Positions 18,801-27,192 of a stretch of 64,000 nt of DNA are shown piece after piece. Origin of the DNA: Lutibacter sp. (GTDB taxonomy: Bacteria; Bacteroidota; Bacteroidia; Flavobacteriales; Flavobacteriaceae); NCBI RefSeq assembly GCF_021647475.1, contig NZ_JAKIUR010000011.1, positions 5,216 through 69,215 of the forward strand, written 5' to 3'. The position numbers and the translations under genes were made by a program. Position 1 is the first letter of the stretch, and each line of letters begins with the position of its first letter. Below the pieces are notes generated by a model. The model ran no database searches, was not told the DNA's origin, and was given only the letters and a program-made list of their open reading frames with translations.

Positions 18801-18908
18801 TGGAAATAAGTTCTTAGGTAAAGTTACCAAAGCAATAATACCCATAATAAAGAAACCTGCTATAATAGCATAAAGTGTGTATGGGCGTTTATAAAAATAT
18901 TCGAACAT
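15825..18908 (-). CDS. RND-family efflux permease
   Basis: A 1027-residue inner-membrane proton-driven pump. It has 12 expected transmembrane helices in two halves, each with a large periplasmic loop. Key features are the N-terminal FEYFYKRPYTLYAIIAGFF, porter motif VPGATAQVAANTVSKPIEQE, and TM4 GMLTDDAVVVLENVERHL with the paired Asp of the proton relay. It resembles the HAE/multidrug type rather than the heavy-metal type. It follows the adaptor gene by three bases and would form a tripartite pump with the adaptor and TolC-like proteins. Confidence 0.95.
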   Translation of the reverse strand: MFEYFYKRPYTLYAIIAGFFIMGIIALVTLPKNLFPDANPPQVIVITGVPGATAQVAANTVSKPIEQEISRLGLVTNVSSVNVANFSIVKAEFDYKKDLNAAAVDVANALSIAKGKLPANVNPAIYTVGDFTLPVDVISLSPKNDNISNAEIRKIADSFIKPYLLSNQKIGNVEVFGGFQSAINIEIDPFKAKRYNVNFETISKAIQALDKDIPIGFVKGDNSFYTITFYGEKNEVERIKNINILPNVSLKDVADVKWGFKKRTSGYIGNAKQAIALAVQRAPGGSVLDVSKAARAEMVKLAAKYPNINFEIADTQRDLIELANSNMLDALRDAIIFTLIVVMFFLGNFRAIIVAGLSIPMVFFATMAVIWLTGGELNIVIYTAIILALGMLTDDAVVVLENVERHLNELHEDLETAIIKGTKEVIAPVFAGTISTIAVIFPLMFIGGFPEKIFKPLIFTLIIALFISFFISITFIPQLLKVLYKNGFKKNKVELWFDRVYKNSVGRLVEPYVNVIKFSNGKRKVLRRIALTLGVVVLLLISMGSIMPTIGKDAMPPMDTGIIKAQISFSANETVDSAEKKLTPFLTWVNKQDWADRSSVAFGTEPGVLSLGSGNLPSEATITFNCVDRFHRDLTMWEIEDILRDKLSELEGLKRNDVFDFGATALSSVKAPLDVRLKSPYVDGLTDKTHQVKEAIATVKGLTSVSTSWDKDVSEIVLDINENKALSYGLTPYQIAMQIPVKGQVVGLNANLQSMNTQYVRLYLKGKFSQNEQTLRLLPIQSKFGEIPLESLAKISKKLTYAKIERDKMLYSVDINGYRDKRPVTHLTDDADAALSKVKNLDGVVVTQEGDIQTINDSFDRMMKAIALGIIILLMVLIAIYKSVRMAFIMILVLPLSLIGAAWGMLLFHKPSCMPSLLGILLLFGIIIKNAVLLIDFYQHHRASGESPFDSAIESVRVRFRPVMMTAFGTIAGMIPIALEQAVGLERLSPLADVAIGGLLIGTLLTLIYVPIYAYSVDKEKVKKIKE

Positions 18909-18911
18909 GGC

Positions 18912-19970
18912 TTAGTTGTTTTTGACTATTAAATTTGAACCACCTAACAATTTTAATAAAATATCTTGTTTGGCAATAATTAATTCTTTTCCTGCAATAT
19001 TTTGATTGCTAATTACAATGCCGTTTTCTCCTGTTTGAATAATAGCTACAGGTTCTGCCTTGGCTTTATTATTTTCTTTTAACAATACAAAGCTTTTACC
19101 ATTACGATTAAGTATTGCATCAAAAGGTAATTTTATACTAGTTCCTTTGAAAACAATTACGTTAACCTCTATTCTATCTCCTGTAATAAATCCTTCAGCA
19201 TCTACATACACTTTATATTCTTCTAAATTATTAAACGTACTATTTAAATCTACTGCTGGGTAATTTTTGTTATTGAAATTAACACCATAAATGTTTAAAT
19301 CCGTTGGAATTCTTAACAATAAATAGAACCCGTTTTTTGCACTTATATTTGCTACCGGATGACCCGGTAAACACATATCTCCTTTATTTACTAAGGTTTT
19401 AGAAATAACACCATCAACAGGAGAAGTAATGGTTGCATAGGTTAAGGTGTTATTTATATCAATTTTATTTTGATGTAAAGACTCTAACTTAGCTTTCATA
19501 GCTTCAAGATTACTTTCTTCTGCTTGAAATTGTTCAATAGAAGCTCCTTTTATTGCTAATAATTCTTTTGTTCTTTTATGAGTTGCTTCTATATTTTTAA
19601 GTGCTGTTTCAGTTGCTTTAATTTGAGAATTTAAGCTAACAGCATTGGTTTGAATAGAAGTGTTATCTAATCGTGCAATTACTTCTCCTTTTTTAACTTT
19701 AGAGCCACTTGCTTTAATAAAATTAACACGTGCTGTAACTTTAGATGATAATTTTACATCTTTATCATTTTCAGTTTGTGCCAAATAAGGAAGCGTAAGG
19801 GTTACTTCTTCTAATTTAGGTTTAATAGTAGATACTACAATACCATATTGTTTGGCAATTGGCATATTTGCTTCTTTTCTTTTTGCATTTACTACTGCAA
19901 AAATTGCTAAAATCACAATTACAACTATTGCAATTATTCCTATTGTTTTTTTGTTTTTTATCGTTTTCAT
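18912..19970 (-). CDS. RND periplasmic adaptor (HlyD/MFP family)
   Basis: A 352-residue membrane-fusion protein. It has one N-terminal transmembrane anchor (residues about 8-25), a lipoyl half (VKLSSKVTARVNFIKASGSK VKKGEVIARLD around 70-100), an alpha-helical hairpin (about 105-165), the second lipoyl half (ATITSPVDGVISKTLVNKGD) and a beta-barrel and membrane-proximal end. It bridges the RND permease and the outer-membrane channel. Its ATG overlaps the stop of the TolC-like gene by 4 bases, giving translational coupling. Confidence 0.93.
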   Translation of the reverse strand: MKTIKNKKTIGIIAIVVIVILAIFAVVNAKRKEANMPIAKQYGIVVSTIKPKLEEVTLTLPYLAQTENDKDVKLSSKVTARVNFIKASGSKVKKGEVIARLDNTSIQTNAVSLNSQIKATETALKNIEATHKRTKELLAIKGASIEQFQAEESNLEAMKAKLESLHQNKIDINNTLTYATITSPVDGVISKTLVNKGDMCLPGHPVANISAKNGFYLLLRIPTDLNIYGVNFNNKNYPAVDLNSTFNNLEEYKVYVDAEGFITGDRIEVNVIVFKGTSIKLPFDAILNRNGKSFVLLKENNKAKAEPVAIIQTGENGIVISNQNIAGKELIIAKQDILLKLLGGSNLIVKNN

Positions 19971-21265
19971 TTTACTAAGTTTTCAATGTTATTACCGTAG
20001 ATTACTGCTAATTTTACTAATGTTTGCCATTTTTCGGCTGCTGCTTTATACAATTTTGATTTTTCTAATACTAAATCGTCTTCATATTTCAAATAATCTT
20101 CAATAGCTATTCTTCCTGACTTATAACTCTCTTTTGCAATGTTTAAAATTTCTTCTTTATCTTTTATATTTTGTTGATACAATTTTTCTGATTTATACAA
20201 CAATTGTAAACTATTTTCTAATTGATTAGCTTGAGATTTTAAGGTTAATTTTAATTTGTCAAATTCGTTTTTTGTTGCATTGTAGGTTATTTTACTTTTT
20301 TTAATTTGAGTGAGCTGATTTTTATTAAAAATAGGCATACTAACGACCAATCCAATGGTTGAAAAATCAGTGTTAATTGAAAGGTTATTATTGTAAGCAT
20401 CGCCTGAACTATAAGTATAACTACCTCTAAGCATAATTGAAGGGAGTAATTTCTCTTTTTCAGCTCTATACGCCAATTTATCAGCGAGTATTTTTTGTTG
20501 CAGTGGTTCCAGTGATTTTATAACACTATTATCGATTGTATTTGTTTCAAGCATTTGAATAGGTTTGCTGACCCTAATTCCAGTAAGTGATTCAATAGCT
20601 GAAATAGCCTGTTCTCTATTGATTGCAATTTCATTTTTGGAAGCTTCTACCTGATTTACACCATTATTAATAATTAACAAACTTGATCCTGGAGCCCTAC
20701 CATTTTTAACTTTTAATTCAATTATTTCTTTTGTTTTTAAAAGTGACTGTTTTTTACTTTCTAAGGCTCTTGTTAGCCCATCTAAATAGTTTAAATTAGC
20801 ATTAGAACTAACAATAATAGCTTCGTTTTGTAATAGATTAATATGTTTTTTTGCTTTAGCTGATTTTTGCATGTGTTTTGCTTTGCTCGCCGTCGTATAA
20901 ATAGATTTGATAAATACCGGCATTGAAATACTAACACCAACTTTAAAAATTTGATCACTAAAAGGTTGAGGGATTTCTTGATGCTGCACCATATATGAAG
21001 ATCCATTTGGTGTAACAGGTAACAAAGCTGCCGGATCAGAGTAATTATCAAAACTACTATACGCTGTAATTGTTGGAAATAAGTTGCTATATGCTAATTG
21101 CTTACCTGTTTTTGCTTTTTCAAACGCTAACACATCACTTTTTGTTTGAGGATGCGTTTTTAAAGCATTAAATAAATCTTGAATACTTTTTATTTCCTGT
21201 GCATTTGATGTAGCAGAAACTAAAAACAATAAGATTAATGCTAATATTAAAATTTTAGTTTTCAT
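19967..21265 (-). CDS. TolC-family outer-membrane efflux channel
   Basis: 432 residues. A signal peptide (1-22, ending SNAQ) is followed by two repeated OEP-type helical halves, with long coiled-coil stretches such as ASKAKHMQKSAKAKKHINLL and a second half around KSYKSGRIAIEDYLKYEDD. It exports pump substrates through the outer membrane. It lies 13 bases after the TetR gene and overlaps the adaptor gene. Confidence 0.93.
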   Translation of the reverse strand: MKTKILILALILLFLVSATSNAQEIKSIQDLFNALKTHPQTKSDVLAFEKAKTGKQLAYSNLFPTITAYSSFDNYSDPAALLPVTPNGSSYMVQHQEIPQPFSDQIFKVGVSISMPVFIKSIYTTASKAKHMQKSAKAKKHINLLQNEAIIVSSNANLNYLDGLTRALESKKQSLLKTKEIIELKVKNGRAPGSSLLIINNGVNQVEASKNEIAINREQAISAIESLTGIRVSKPIQMLETNTIDNSVIKSLEPLQQKILADKLAYRAEKEKLLPSIMLRGSYTYSSGDAYNNNLSINTDFSTIGLVVSMPIFNKNQLTQIKKSKITYNATKNEFDKLKLTLKSQANQLENSLQLLYKSEKLYQQNIKDKEEILNIAKESYKSGRIAIEDYLKYEDDLVLEKSKLYKAAAEKWQTLVKLAVIYGNNIENLVK

Positions 21266-21278
21266 TATTATAGTTATT

Positions 21279-21866
21279 TTATTTTAAAGTTTTTATTAAT
21301 AGGATAAACATTTTTGTACAAAATTTATCACTTTTAAATTTTTCTTTTTGAAGAACTAATTCAATATTTAATATTACAGGTATTCCCATATAAAGTGTTG
21401 CAAAATCGCCCAAGTTTATGTTTTTATCCCATACATTTTTATCAATTCCCTCTTGTACTATTTGAATTAATAGTTGTTTCTGTGCTTTTAATATTTTAAG
21501 TAATTGCTTTTTTAGTTCAGAATCATTAGCATGAGCCGCCTCGGTAAAAAGCAAAATAGTAATACCCTTATTTTTTATTAAATACTGGATTTGTTTGCAG
21601 AAAAATGTAAATAGTTTTTTTTCAGGTTCTAAATTTGAACTTGCAACGTCTTGCTGTTTGATTACCAAATTTTTATAAACATCATTTATAATGGATAATA
21701 AAATTGCTTTTTTACTTTTGAAGTGACGGTAAATTGCTCCTTCAGTCACGCCAACTTTTAAAGCAATATTTTTGGTTGATAACTTTGATATTCCTTCAGT
21801 TGAAATAATATCTAGCACAGCTTCTTTAATTAAAATTTGTCGTGTTTTAGTATCTAAACGTTTCAT
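21279..21866 (-). CDS. TetR-family transcriptional repressor
   Basis: 195 residues with an N-terminal TetR helix-turn-helix (STKNIALKVGVTEGAIYRHF, residues about 25-45) and a helical ligand domain. It leads the operon tetR-tolC-adaptor-RND-CMD. A 7-4-7 inverted repeat at 21875-21892 sits between the -7 box and the ATG, so it probably represses its own operon and releases on binding a pump substrate. The ligand cannot be read from the sequence. Confidence 0.93.
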   Translation of the reverse strand: MKRLDTKTRQILIKEAVLDIISTEGISKLSTKNIALKVGVTEGAIYRHFKSKKAILLSIINDVYKNLVIKQQDVASSNLEPEKKLFTFFCKQIQYLIKNKGITILLFTEAAHANDSELKKQLLKILKAQKQLLIQIVQEGIDKNVWDKNINLGDFATLYMGIPVILNIELVLQKEKFKSDKFCTKMFILLIKTLK

Positions 21867-21874
21867 AATTAATA

Positions 21875-21892
21875 TAAGTGAGTATTCACTTA
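21875..21892. promoter_or_regulatory. Candidate TetR operator
   Basis: Perfect arms TAAGTGA and TCACTTA separated by GTAT, immediately downstream of the -7 box (21893-21900) and 9 bases before the TetR ATG. The position suits repression of initiation. Confidence 0.75.
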
Positions 21893-21900
21893 CAAAGGTA
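21893..21900 (-). promoter_or_regulatory. -7 promoter box of the efflux operon
   Basis: Minus strand TACCTTTG matches TAnnTTTG and abuts the inverted repeat. Confidence 0.6.
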
Positions 21901-22083
21901 TGATAAAGAACAACATTAATTGTAGCAATAGTTACAGTTAATAATTACTACAATTAATTTATATTTTTTAAGTTGCTTAAATATGGAGAATGTTATTCTA
22001 ATTAAAATAGGTTATTTAATTATTTCTTTGAAAATAAAGATTACATCAACATTAGAGTACATTCTTTTCCTTTTATTATAATA

Positions 22084-22941
22084 TTAAACTCCTATTCCAA
22101 AAACTTGTTTTATTAATACTCCTATTCCAAATGAGATTGCGGCAACGCCAAGAGATATAACTGCCATTTCCCAAAACCTTTTTTTAAAAGAAATTACTTT
22201 GGCTACTGAAATGTAATAATTGTACCCTGCAATTATTAAAATGGTAATCACTAACATAGAGCCCAGTGCAACGTACGGATTATCTTGTATTAAATAAGGA
22301 ACTACCAAAAACAAAACGGTAATAATGTATGAAATTCCTGTATAAATAGCTGCCGTTATTGGGTTTATTTTTTCATTAACGCCTTCTTCCTTTGATGATA
22401 GATACCCTGATGCTGCCATAGATAATGATGCTGCAATACCCATAATTAGGCCTGTAGCTCCTACAATAGAATTATTGGAAAAAGCAAACGTAATACCTGC
22501 AAGTGTTCCTGTAAATTCTACCAATGCATCGTTTAACCCTAACACAATAGAGCCTGAATAATTTAATCGAGTATCATTTAAAATACCTATTAATTTTTGT
22601 TCATGTTGAAGTTCTTCTTCTCTAATATCTAATACTTTTGGATATTTTTTTGCTACATCATTATAAAATTTACTAGCTTCTACTTCACCCATTTCCATGA
22701 GGCGTAATGAAAATGACAAACCAAATACTTTAGCTAACCAAATATGTTTTTTTATTTTCCACCTATTTGGTTTTGCTTCCTTTTTGGTAATTTCTTTCCA
22801 AAAATTGTAATGAGCCAATTCTTGATTAGAAATTATTTTTAATGTTTTGGTGTTTACATCATCTAAACTTAGCTTTGCTAATTCTGCATATATATTGTGC
22901 TCTGTTATTTCATTGATTTGCTGTTGGTATATTTTATCCAT
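22084..22941 (-). CDS. VIT1/CCC1-family metal transporter with ferritin-like N-terminus
   Basis: 285 residues. An N-terminal rubrerythrin/ferritin-like four-helix part (about 1-125) shows metal-ligand patterns NIYAELAKL, ELAHYNFW, EVEASKFY and EEELQHEQK. It is followed by five transmembrane helices of the VIT1 type (VLGLNDALVEFTGTLAGITF, ...MAASGYLSSKEE). Such proteins (MbfA-like) move Fe2+ or Mn2+ out of the cytoplasm. It stands alone next to the arsenic genes, which are probably unrelated. Complete and normal in length. Confidence 0.88.
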   Translation of the reverse strand: MDKIYQQQINEITEHNIYAELAKLSLDDVNTKTLKIISNQELAHYNFWKEITKKEAKPNRWKIKKHIWLAKVFGLSFSLRLMEMGEVEASKFYNDVAKKYPKVLDIREEELQHEQKLIGILNDTRLNYSGSIVLGLNDALVEFTGTLAGITFAFSNNSIVGATGLIMGIAASLSMAASGYLSSKEEGVNEKINPITAAIYTGISYIITVLFLVVPYLIQDNPYVALGSMLVITILIIAGYNYYISVAKVISFKKRFWEMAVISLGVAAISFGIGVLIKQVFGIGV

Positions 22942-23068
22942 TTTAAATTTCGTTTATGATTTTAAAAGCTAATTTAACTACATTTAGTTGTTCTCCATTC
23001 ATTGACTATTTTGTTTTTAAAAGAATTTGTATTGCCGTTGGTTTTTGTATTTCTATCACGTTAAAATT

Positions 23069-24046
23069 TTATAATATTATATTAAATAAATAACCTGAGA
23101 AAATAATACATAGTGTTACTACTCCAAAAAATATTCCTATTAATTTATAAGTCATTACTTTTTTAAGTAGCATAGCTTCTGGTAATGATAAAGCCACTAC
23201 TCCCATCATAAAAGCAATTGCTGTTCCTATTGGAATTCCTTTTGAAACCAATACTTGTATTACGGGTAAAATACCTGATGCATTTGAATACATTGGCACT
23301 GCCAAAATAGTTGCTAAAGGCACAGCAAAAATGTTACTTTTACTCATATATTGTTCAAAAAAACCATGAGGAATATAACCGTGCATTAAACCACCAATAG
23401 CGATACCTATAAGTACATAAACAACAACTCCTTTAATAATTTTCATTACTTCATTCCAAATAATAGGCAAACGTTTACTAAAAGGAGTTTTTTCTGCTAC
23501 AAAGGCTATTTCATCTCTTTCCGCACTCGCCAATACCTCTTTCACCCAAGGAGTTAAAAATCGTTCTAGTTTGAAACGACTTAAAATAAGACCGCTAATT
23601 AAACCGAGAAAAACTCCACTTACAACATAAATTACGGTTATTTTTATTCCGAAAAGGCCTACAAAAAGACCAATAGCTACTTCGTTTACTAATGGTGAGG
23701 TTACCAAAAATGAAAAAGTTACACCCAATGGAATACCACCGCGAACAAAACCAATAAATAAGGGTACAGAAGAACACGAGCAAAAAGGTGTTACCACCCC
23801 AAACAAGCTTGCCATTAAATATTCAAAACCAAATAACTTATTTCTAGACAGGTAGTTACGAACTTTTTCAACTGGAAAATAGCTGTTAACTATTCCCATT
23901 AAAAAGATGATAACAAACAATAAAAGTAAAATTTTTATACTGTCGTATATAAAAAAGTTTAAGGCTTCTGCTAAGCGTTGACCTTTTACTAGTTGTAGTG
24001 TATCAAATACAAACCAATCTGCTAATTTTTGAATCCAATCAAACAT
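23069..24046 (-). CDS. ArsP-like permease (DUF318/YraQ family)
   Basis: 325 residues with 8-9 predicted transmembrane helices. The family signature TPFCSCSSVPLFIGFVRGG carries paired cysteines, followed by TSPLVNEVA. A second repeat has VPMYSNASGILPVIQVL. ArsP proteins export trivalent organoarsenicals; other family members are uncharacterised. It is the last gene of the arsenic operon, 32 bases after arsR, which supports a role in arsenic resistance. Confidence 0.85.
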   Translation of the reverse strand: MFDWIQKLADWFVFDTLQLVKGQRLAEALNFFIYDSIKILLLLFVIIFLMGIVNSYFPVEKVRNYLSRNKLFGFEYLMASLFGVVTPFCSCSSVPLFIGFVRGGIPLGVTFSFLVTSPLVNEVAIGLFVGLFGIKITVIYVVSGVFLGLISGLILSRFKLERFLTPWVKEVLASAERDEIAFVAEKTPFSKRLPIIWNEVMKIIKGVVVYVLIGIAIGGLMHGYIPHGFFEQYMSKSNIFAVPLATILAVPMYSNASGILPVIQVLVSKGIPIGTAIAFMMGVVALSLPEAMLLKKVMTYKLIGIFFGVVTLCIIFSGYLFNIIL

Positions 24047-24078
24047 ATTACTTGCATTTCTTTTTTATTACTAGTTGT

Positions 24079-24414
24079 TTAACATTTAACTTTTTCAAAA
24101 CTATTGCTACCATTAAATAAATCATCAAATAATTGTTTGGCTTTACTCCAGTTTTCTTGATTGATACAGTATTTTATTTTTGGTGGTTTTAATTCACCTT
24201 GAATTAATCCTGCATTTTTTAATTCTTTTAAATGTTGTGAAATTGTAGATTGTGCTAAAGGTAAAACATCTACCAATTCTCCTGTAAAACAACAAGATTG
24301 ATTTTCTAAATGTTTTAAAATTGCTATTCTTGTAGGATGCCCCAATGCTTTAGCAAAACGAGCCAATTTTTCAGTATCTTCTTTGTATTGAATATCTGAC
24401 AAACTTCTTTTCAT
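24079..24414 (-). CDS. arsR: ArsR-family arsenic-responsive repressor
   Basis: 111 residues with a winged helix (HPTRIAILKHLENQ...LAQSTISQHLKELKNAGLI). The pair QSCCF after helix alpha3 resembles the Cys-Cys arsenite site, and a further Cys lies near the C-terminus (EKVKC). It lies between arsC and the permease. A candidate operator is at 26503-26524 in front of the first gene of the operon. Confidence 0.92.
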   Translation of the reverse strand: MKRSLSDIQYKEDTEKLARFAKALGHPTRIAILKHLENQSCCFTGELVDVLPLAQSTISQHLKELKNAGLIQGELKPPKIKYCINQENWSKAKQLFDDLFNGSNSFEKVKC

Positions 24415-24425
24415 AATATAATTAT

Positions 24426-24860
24426 TTAAAAGGATTTATTTTCATTAATCAGATTTTTTAGATAGAAACTATTAAATCTCTGTTTAATTTCATCTCTAAT
24501 TTTTCTAAATTCAGTTGTGATTTCCACATCTGTTCCAACAGCATCGGCAGGATCTTCAAAACCTATATGAATTCTATGTTTTACATTTCCTGTAAACATA
24601 GGACAACTTTCTTTTGCTCCGCCACAAACCGTAATTACATAATCAAACTCATCTTTTAAAAATTGGTTAACCGATTTAGGCTTGTTTGCACTTAAATCAA
24701 TGCCTAATTCTTCCATAACTTGTATTGCTTTTGGATGTACTTTTAAAGTTGGTTCTGTTCCTGCTGAATACACTTCTAATTTTTTATCAAAAGATTTTAA
24801 AAAACCTTCAGCCATTTGACTGCGACAAGAATTACCGGTACAGAGTATTAATATTTTCAT
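24426..24860 (-). CDS. arsC: Arsenate reductase, thioredoxin-coupled type
   Basis: 144 residues of the low-molecular-weight phosphatase fold. The P-loop is CTGNSCRS (C7, R13), and the two resolving cysteines are in VITVCGGAKESCPMF. It reduces arsenate to arsenite for export by Acr3. It is 11 bases upstream of arsR on the same strand. Confidence 0.93.
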   Translation of the reverse strand: MKILILCTGNSCRSQMAEGFLKSFDKKLEVYSAGTEPTLKVHPKAIQVMEELGIDLSANKPKSVNQFLKDEFDYVITVCGGAKESCPMFTGNVKHRIHIGFEDPADAVGTDVEITTEFRKIRDEIKQRFNSFYLKNLINENKSF

Positions 24861-24879
24861 TTATTTAATTTATTAAGTG

Positions 24880-24994
24880 CGTCATTTCGAGTTTTTTTGA
24901 GCAATGAAATGAATCAAAAAAGTATCTAGAAAAAATTAAAGAGAACTTTTATAGGTTCTCGACACATCCTGAAACTATTTCAGGAAAGTTCACA
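24880..24994. repeat. Intergenic dispersed repeat (cgtcatttcgag type)
   Basis: The 205-base gap between acr3 and arsC starts with cgtcatttcgag and ends with the hairpin tcctgaaactatttcagga, with a gagaac/gttctc stem between. These words match short interspersed repeats common in flavobacterial genomes and recur elsewhere in this window. Confidence 0.55.
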
Positions 24995-25065
24995 AATTTA
25001 AATGTTTTTAACTGTTTACTAATCTAAAGAAATTGACGAACAGATAGTTGTTTTTATAAAATTGA

Positions 25066-26094
25066 TTAATAATATTTCTTTTTAAGCCAAAGTGATACAT
25101 TTACTAACCCAATTAAAACAGGCACTTCAACTAAAGGGCCAATAACCCCTGTAAAAGCTTGGGCAGAATTTAATCCGAAAACTGCAATGGAAACTGCAAT
25201 TGCTAATTCAAAATTATTACCTGTTGCTGTAAATGCAACTGAAGCATTTTTATCGTAAGGAACTTTCATAGATTTTGCTATAAAGAAACTCACTAAAAAC
25301 ATCACAATAAAATAGATAATTAATGGTACTGCTACACGAATTACATCTAAAGGTAATTGTAAAATCATATCTCCTTTTAAACTAAACATTAATACAATAG
25401 TTGCTAATAATGCAATTAAAGTAATAGGAGAAATAAATGGAATAAATTTTCTTTTATACCAATTTTCTCCTTTAAATTTAGTCAAGTATCTACGAGATAA
25501 ATAGCCTGCTAAAAACGGAATTCCCAAATAAATTAACACACTTTTAGCGACTTCAAAAACAGAAATGTCAACATCATAACCTTTTAAACCAAAATATTTT
25601 GGTAAAACACTTATAAATAGCCAAGCATAAAAACTATACGTTAATACCTGAAAAATACTATTTAAGGCAATTAATGTTGCTCCATATTCACGACTTCCAC
25701 CGGCCAAATCGTTCCAAACAATAACCATAGCAATACACCTAGCCAAACCAATTAAAATTAAACCTGTCATATAACCAGGATAATCATGCAAAAATATGAT
25801 TGCTAAAAAAAACATTAAAAAAGGACCGATAATCCAATTTAAAAAAAGAGATAAACGCATCAGTTTAACATCTTTAAAAGCTTTGGGTAATAATTTATAA
25901 TCTACTTTTGCTAGTGGCGGATACATCATTAATATTAATCCGATTGCCAGTGGAATATTTGTGGTTCCAACAGATAAAGCATCTGTAAAATTTTCCATGT
26001 TTGGAAAAAGAACTCCTAAGCCAATACCAATTGCCATAGCAAGAAATATCCAAAGTGTTAAAAAACGATCAAGTAGTTTTAATCTTGTTTTCAT
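25066..26094 (-). CDS. acr3: Arsenite efflux permease Acr3
   Basis: 342 residues with ten predicted transmembrane helices of the bile-acid/arsenite transporter superfamily. The conserved Cys of Acr3 is in [14 protein letters not shown], with [12 protein letters not shown] after it and [20 protein letters not shown] near the end. It exports As(III) using the proton gradient. It follows the small thioredoxin gene by 21 bases. Confidence 0.94.
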   Translation of the reverse strand: MKTRLKLLDRFLTLWIFLAMAIGIGLGVLFPNMENFTDALSVGTTNIPLAIGLILMMYPPLAKVDYKLLPKAFKDVKLMRLSLFLNWIIGPFLMFFLAIIFLHDYPGYMTGLILIGLARCIAMVIVWNDLAGGSREYGATLIALNSIFQVLTYSFYAWLFISVLPKYFGLKGYDVDISVFEVAKSVLIYLGIPFLAGYLSRRYLTKFKGENWYKRKFIPFISPITLIALLATIVLMFSLKGDMILQLPLDVIRVAVPLIIYFIVMFLVSFFIAKSMKVPYDKNASVAFTATGNNFELAIAVSIAVFGLNSAQAFTGVIGPLVEVPVLIGLVNVSLWLKKKYY

Positions 26095-26115
26095 TTGTTG
26101 GTTGTTTTTCTAAAA

Positions 26116-26469
26116 TTAATGACTACAACAAGAACCTTCTTTTGTATGTGATTCAGAATTACAACTTTCACCATGTTCATGGTTTCCTCCACCACAACAA
26201 GAACCATCACCAGAACAAGAACTAGCAACACTGGCATTTTCCAATATTTCTTTTGCATCTGACAAACTTGGAACACCTCCTTTTAAAACTACAATATCAT
26301 CAACTACAATAGCTGGAGTACTCATAACATTGTATTTCATTATTTCTTGAATATCTTCTACTTTTTCAACTTTCAAATCTAAATTTAACTGTTCAATTAC
26401 TGCGTTTAAAATTTCCTCAGTACGTTTACAACTTGAACAACCCGTTCCTAATACTTTTACTATTTTCAT
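26116..26469 (-). CDS. Small thioredoxin-fold protein with Cys/His-rich metal-binding tail
   Basis: 117 residues. Residues 1-78 are a TM0996/MTH895-type mini-thioredoxin with active site GCSSCK and cis-Pro loop STPAIVVD. After residue 80 comes a tail not usual in the family, SSCSGDGSCCGGGNHEHGE and then CNSESHTKEGSCCSH, with seven Cys and four His. It is the first gene of the arsenic operon and could reduce ArsC or bind As(III) or another soft metal. The tail function is inference from composition. Confidence 0.85.
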   Translation of the reverse strand: MKIVKVLGTGCSSCKRTEEILNAVIEQLNLDLKVEKVEDIQEIMKYNVMSTPAIVVDDIVVLKGGVPSLSDAKEILENASVASSCSGDGSCCGGGNHEHGESCNSESHTKEGSCCSH

Positions 26470-26502
26470 TTTTTATAAAATTAATTTTTGATTGATTAAA
26501 TG

Positions 26503-26524
26503 TTAATCGCAAATATACGATTAA
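26503..26524. promoter_or_regulatory. Candidate ArsR operator around the -7 box of the arsenic operon
   Basis: Inverted arms ttaatcg (26503-26509) and cgattaa (26518-26524) exactly flank the minus-strand -7 box TATATTTG (26510-26517). ArsR binding here would block initiation. Confidence 0.6.
26510..26517 (-). promoter_or_regulatory. -7 promoter box of the arsenic operon
   Basis: Minus strand TATATTTG, a full match to TAnnTTTG, 40 bases before the ATG of the thioredoxin-fold gene. Confidence 0.65.
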
Positions 26525-26561
26525 TAGATAAACTAATGTTATCTAATTATTAAATTTTAAT

Positions 26562-27149
26562 TTACTTTTTAAAAACTTTTTTGTTAAACACAATTAAAAT
26601 TCCAACACCTGTAGAAATAGCGGTATCAGCAACATTAAAAATAGCGTTAAAGAAAGTAAAAGGTTTTCCTCCGTAAAAAGGAATCCAAGAGGGTAAATTT
26701 CCACTCCATATTGGGAAATATAACATATCTACCACTTTACCAAAAAACAATTTCCCATAAGGTTGGCTAGCAAATAAAGTTGCGGTTGCATTGTGTGGCG
26801 TATTAAAAATAATTCCATAAAAAACAGAATCGATAATATTACCTAAAGCACCTGCAAATATTAAAGATACAGCAACAATTAATAGGTTTGGGGCATTATT
26901 TTTAATAGATTTAAAAAGCCAATAACCTATTCCGGTAATTGCAAATAACCTGAAAATTGTTAAAAATAGCTTTCCTGCTTTCCCGCCAAACTCAGCTCCC
27001 CAAGCCATGCCATTATTTTCAATAAAATGAATTCTGAACCAGTTAAAAACAACTACTTCTTCACCATATAAAAAATTTGTTTTGATATAAATTTTACTAA
27101 TTTGATCAATTAATAAAACTAATAGAATAATACTTACTGCTTTTTTCAA
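26562..27149 (-). CDS. lspA: Signal peptidase II (lipoprotein signal peptidase)
   Basis: 195 residues with four transmembrane helices. The catalytic aspartates are in GNIIDSVFYG and FNVADTAISTG, and the conserved FIENNGMAWG follows the first helix. It cleaves prolipoprotein signals, of which several occur in this window. An extended loop between the catalytic motifs is usual for Bacteroidota. It follows the DksA-like gene and ileS, an order I recall as common in flavobacteria. Confidence 0.95.
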   Translation of the reverse strand: MKKAVSIILLVLLIDQISKIYIKTNFLYGEEVVVFNWFRIHFIENNGMAWGAEFGGKAGKLFLTIFRLFAITGIGYWLFKSIKNNAPNLLIVAVSLIFAGALGNIIDSVFYGIIFNTPHNATATLFASQPYGKLFFGKVVDMLYFPIWSGNLPSWIPFYGGKPFTFFNAIFNVADTAISTGVGILIVFNKKVFKK

Positions 27150-27192
27150 TTGGTATTCCTAAAAATAAAGCTTCCTTACGAAAGCTTAGTTA

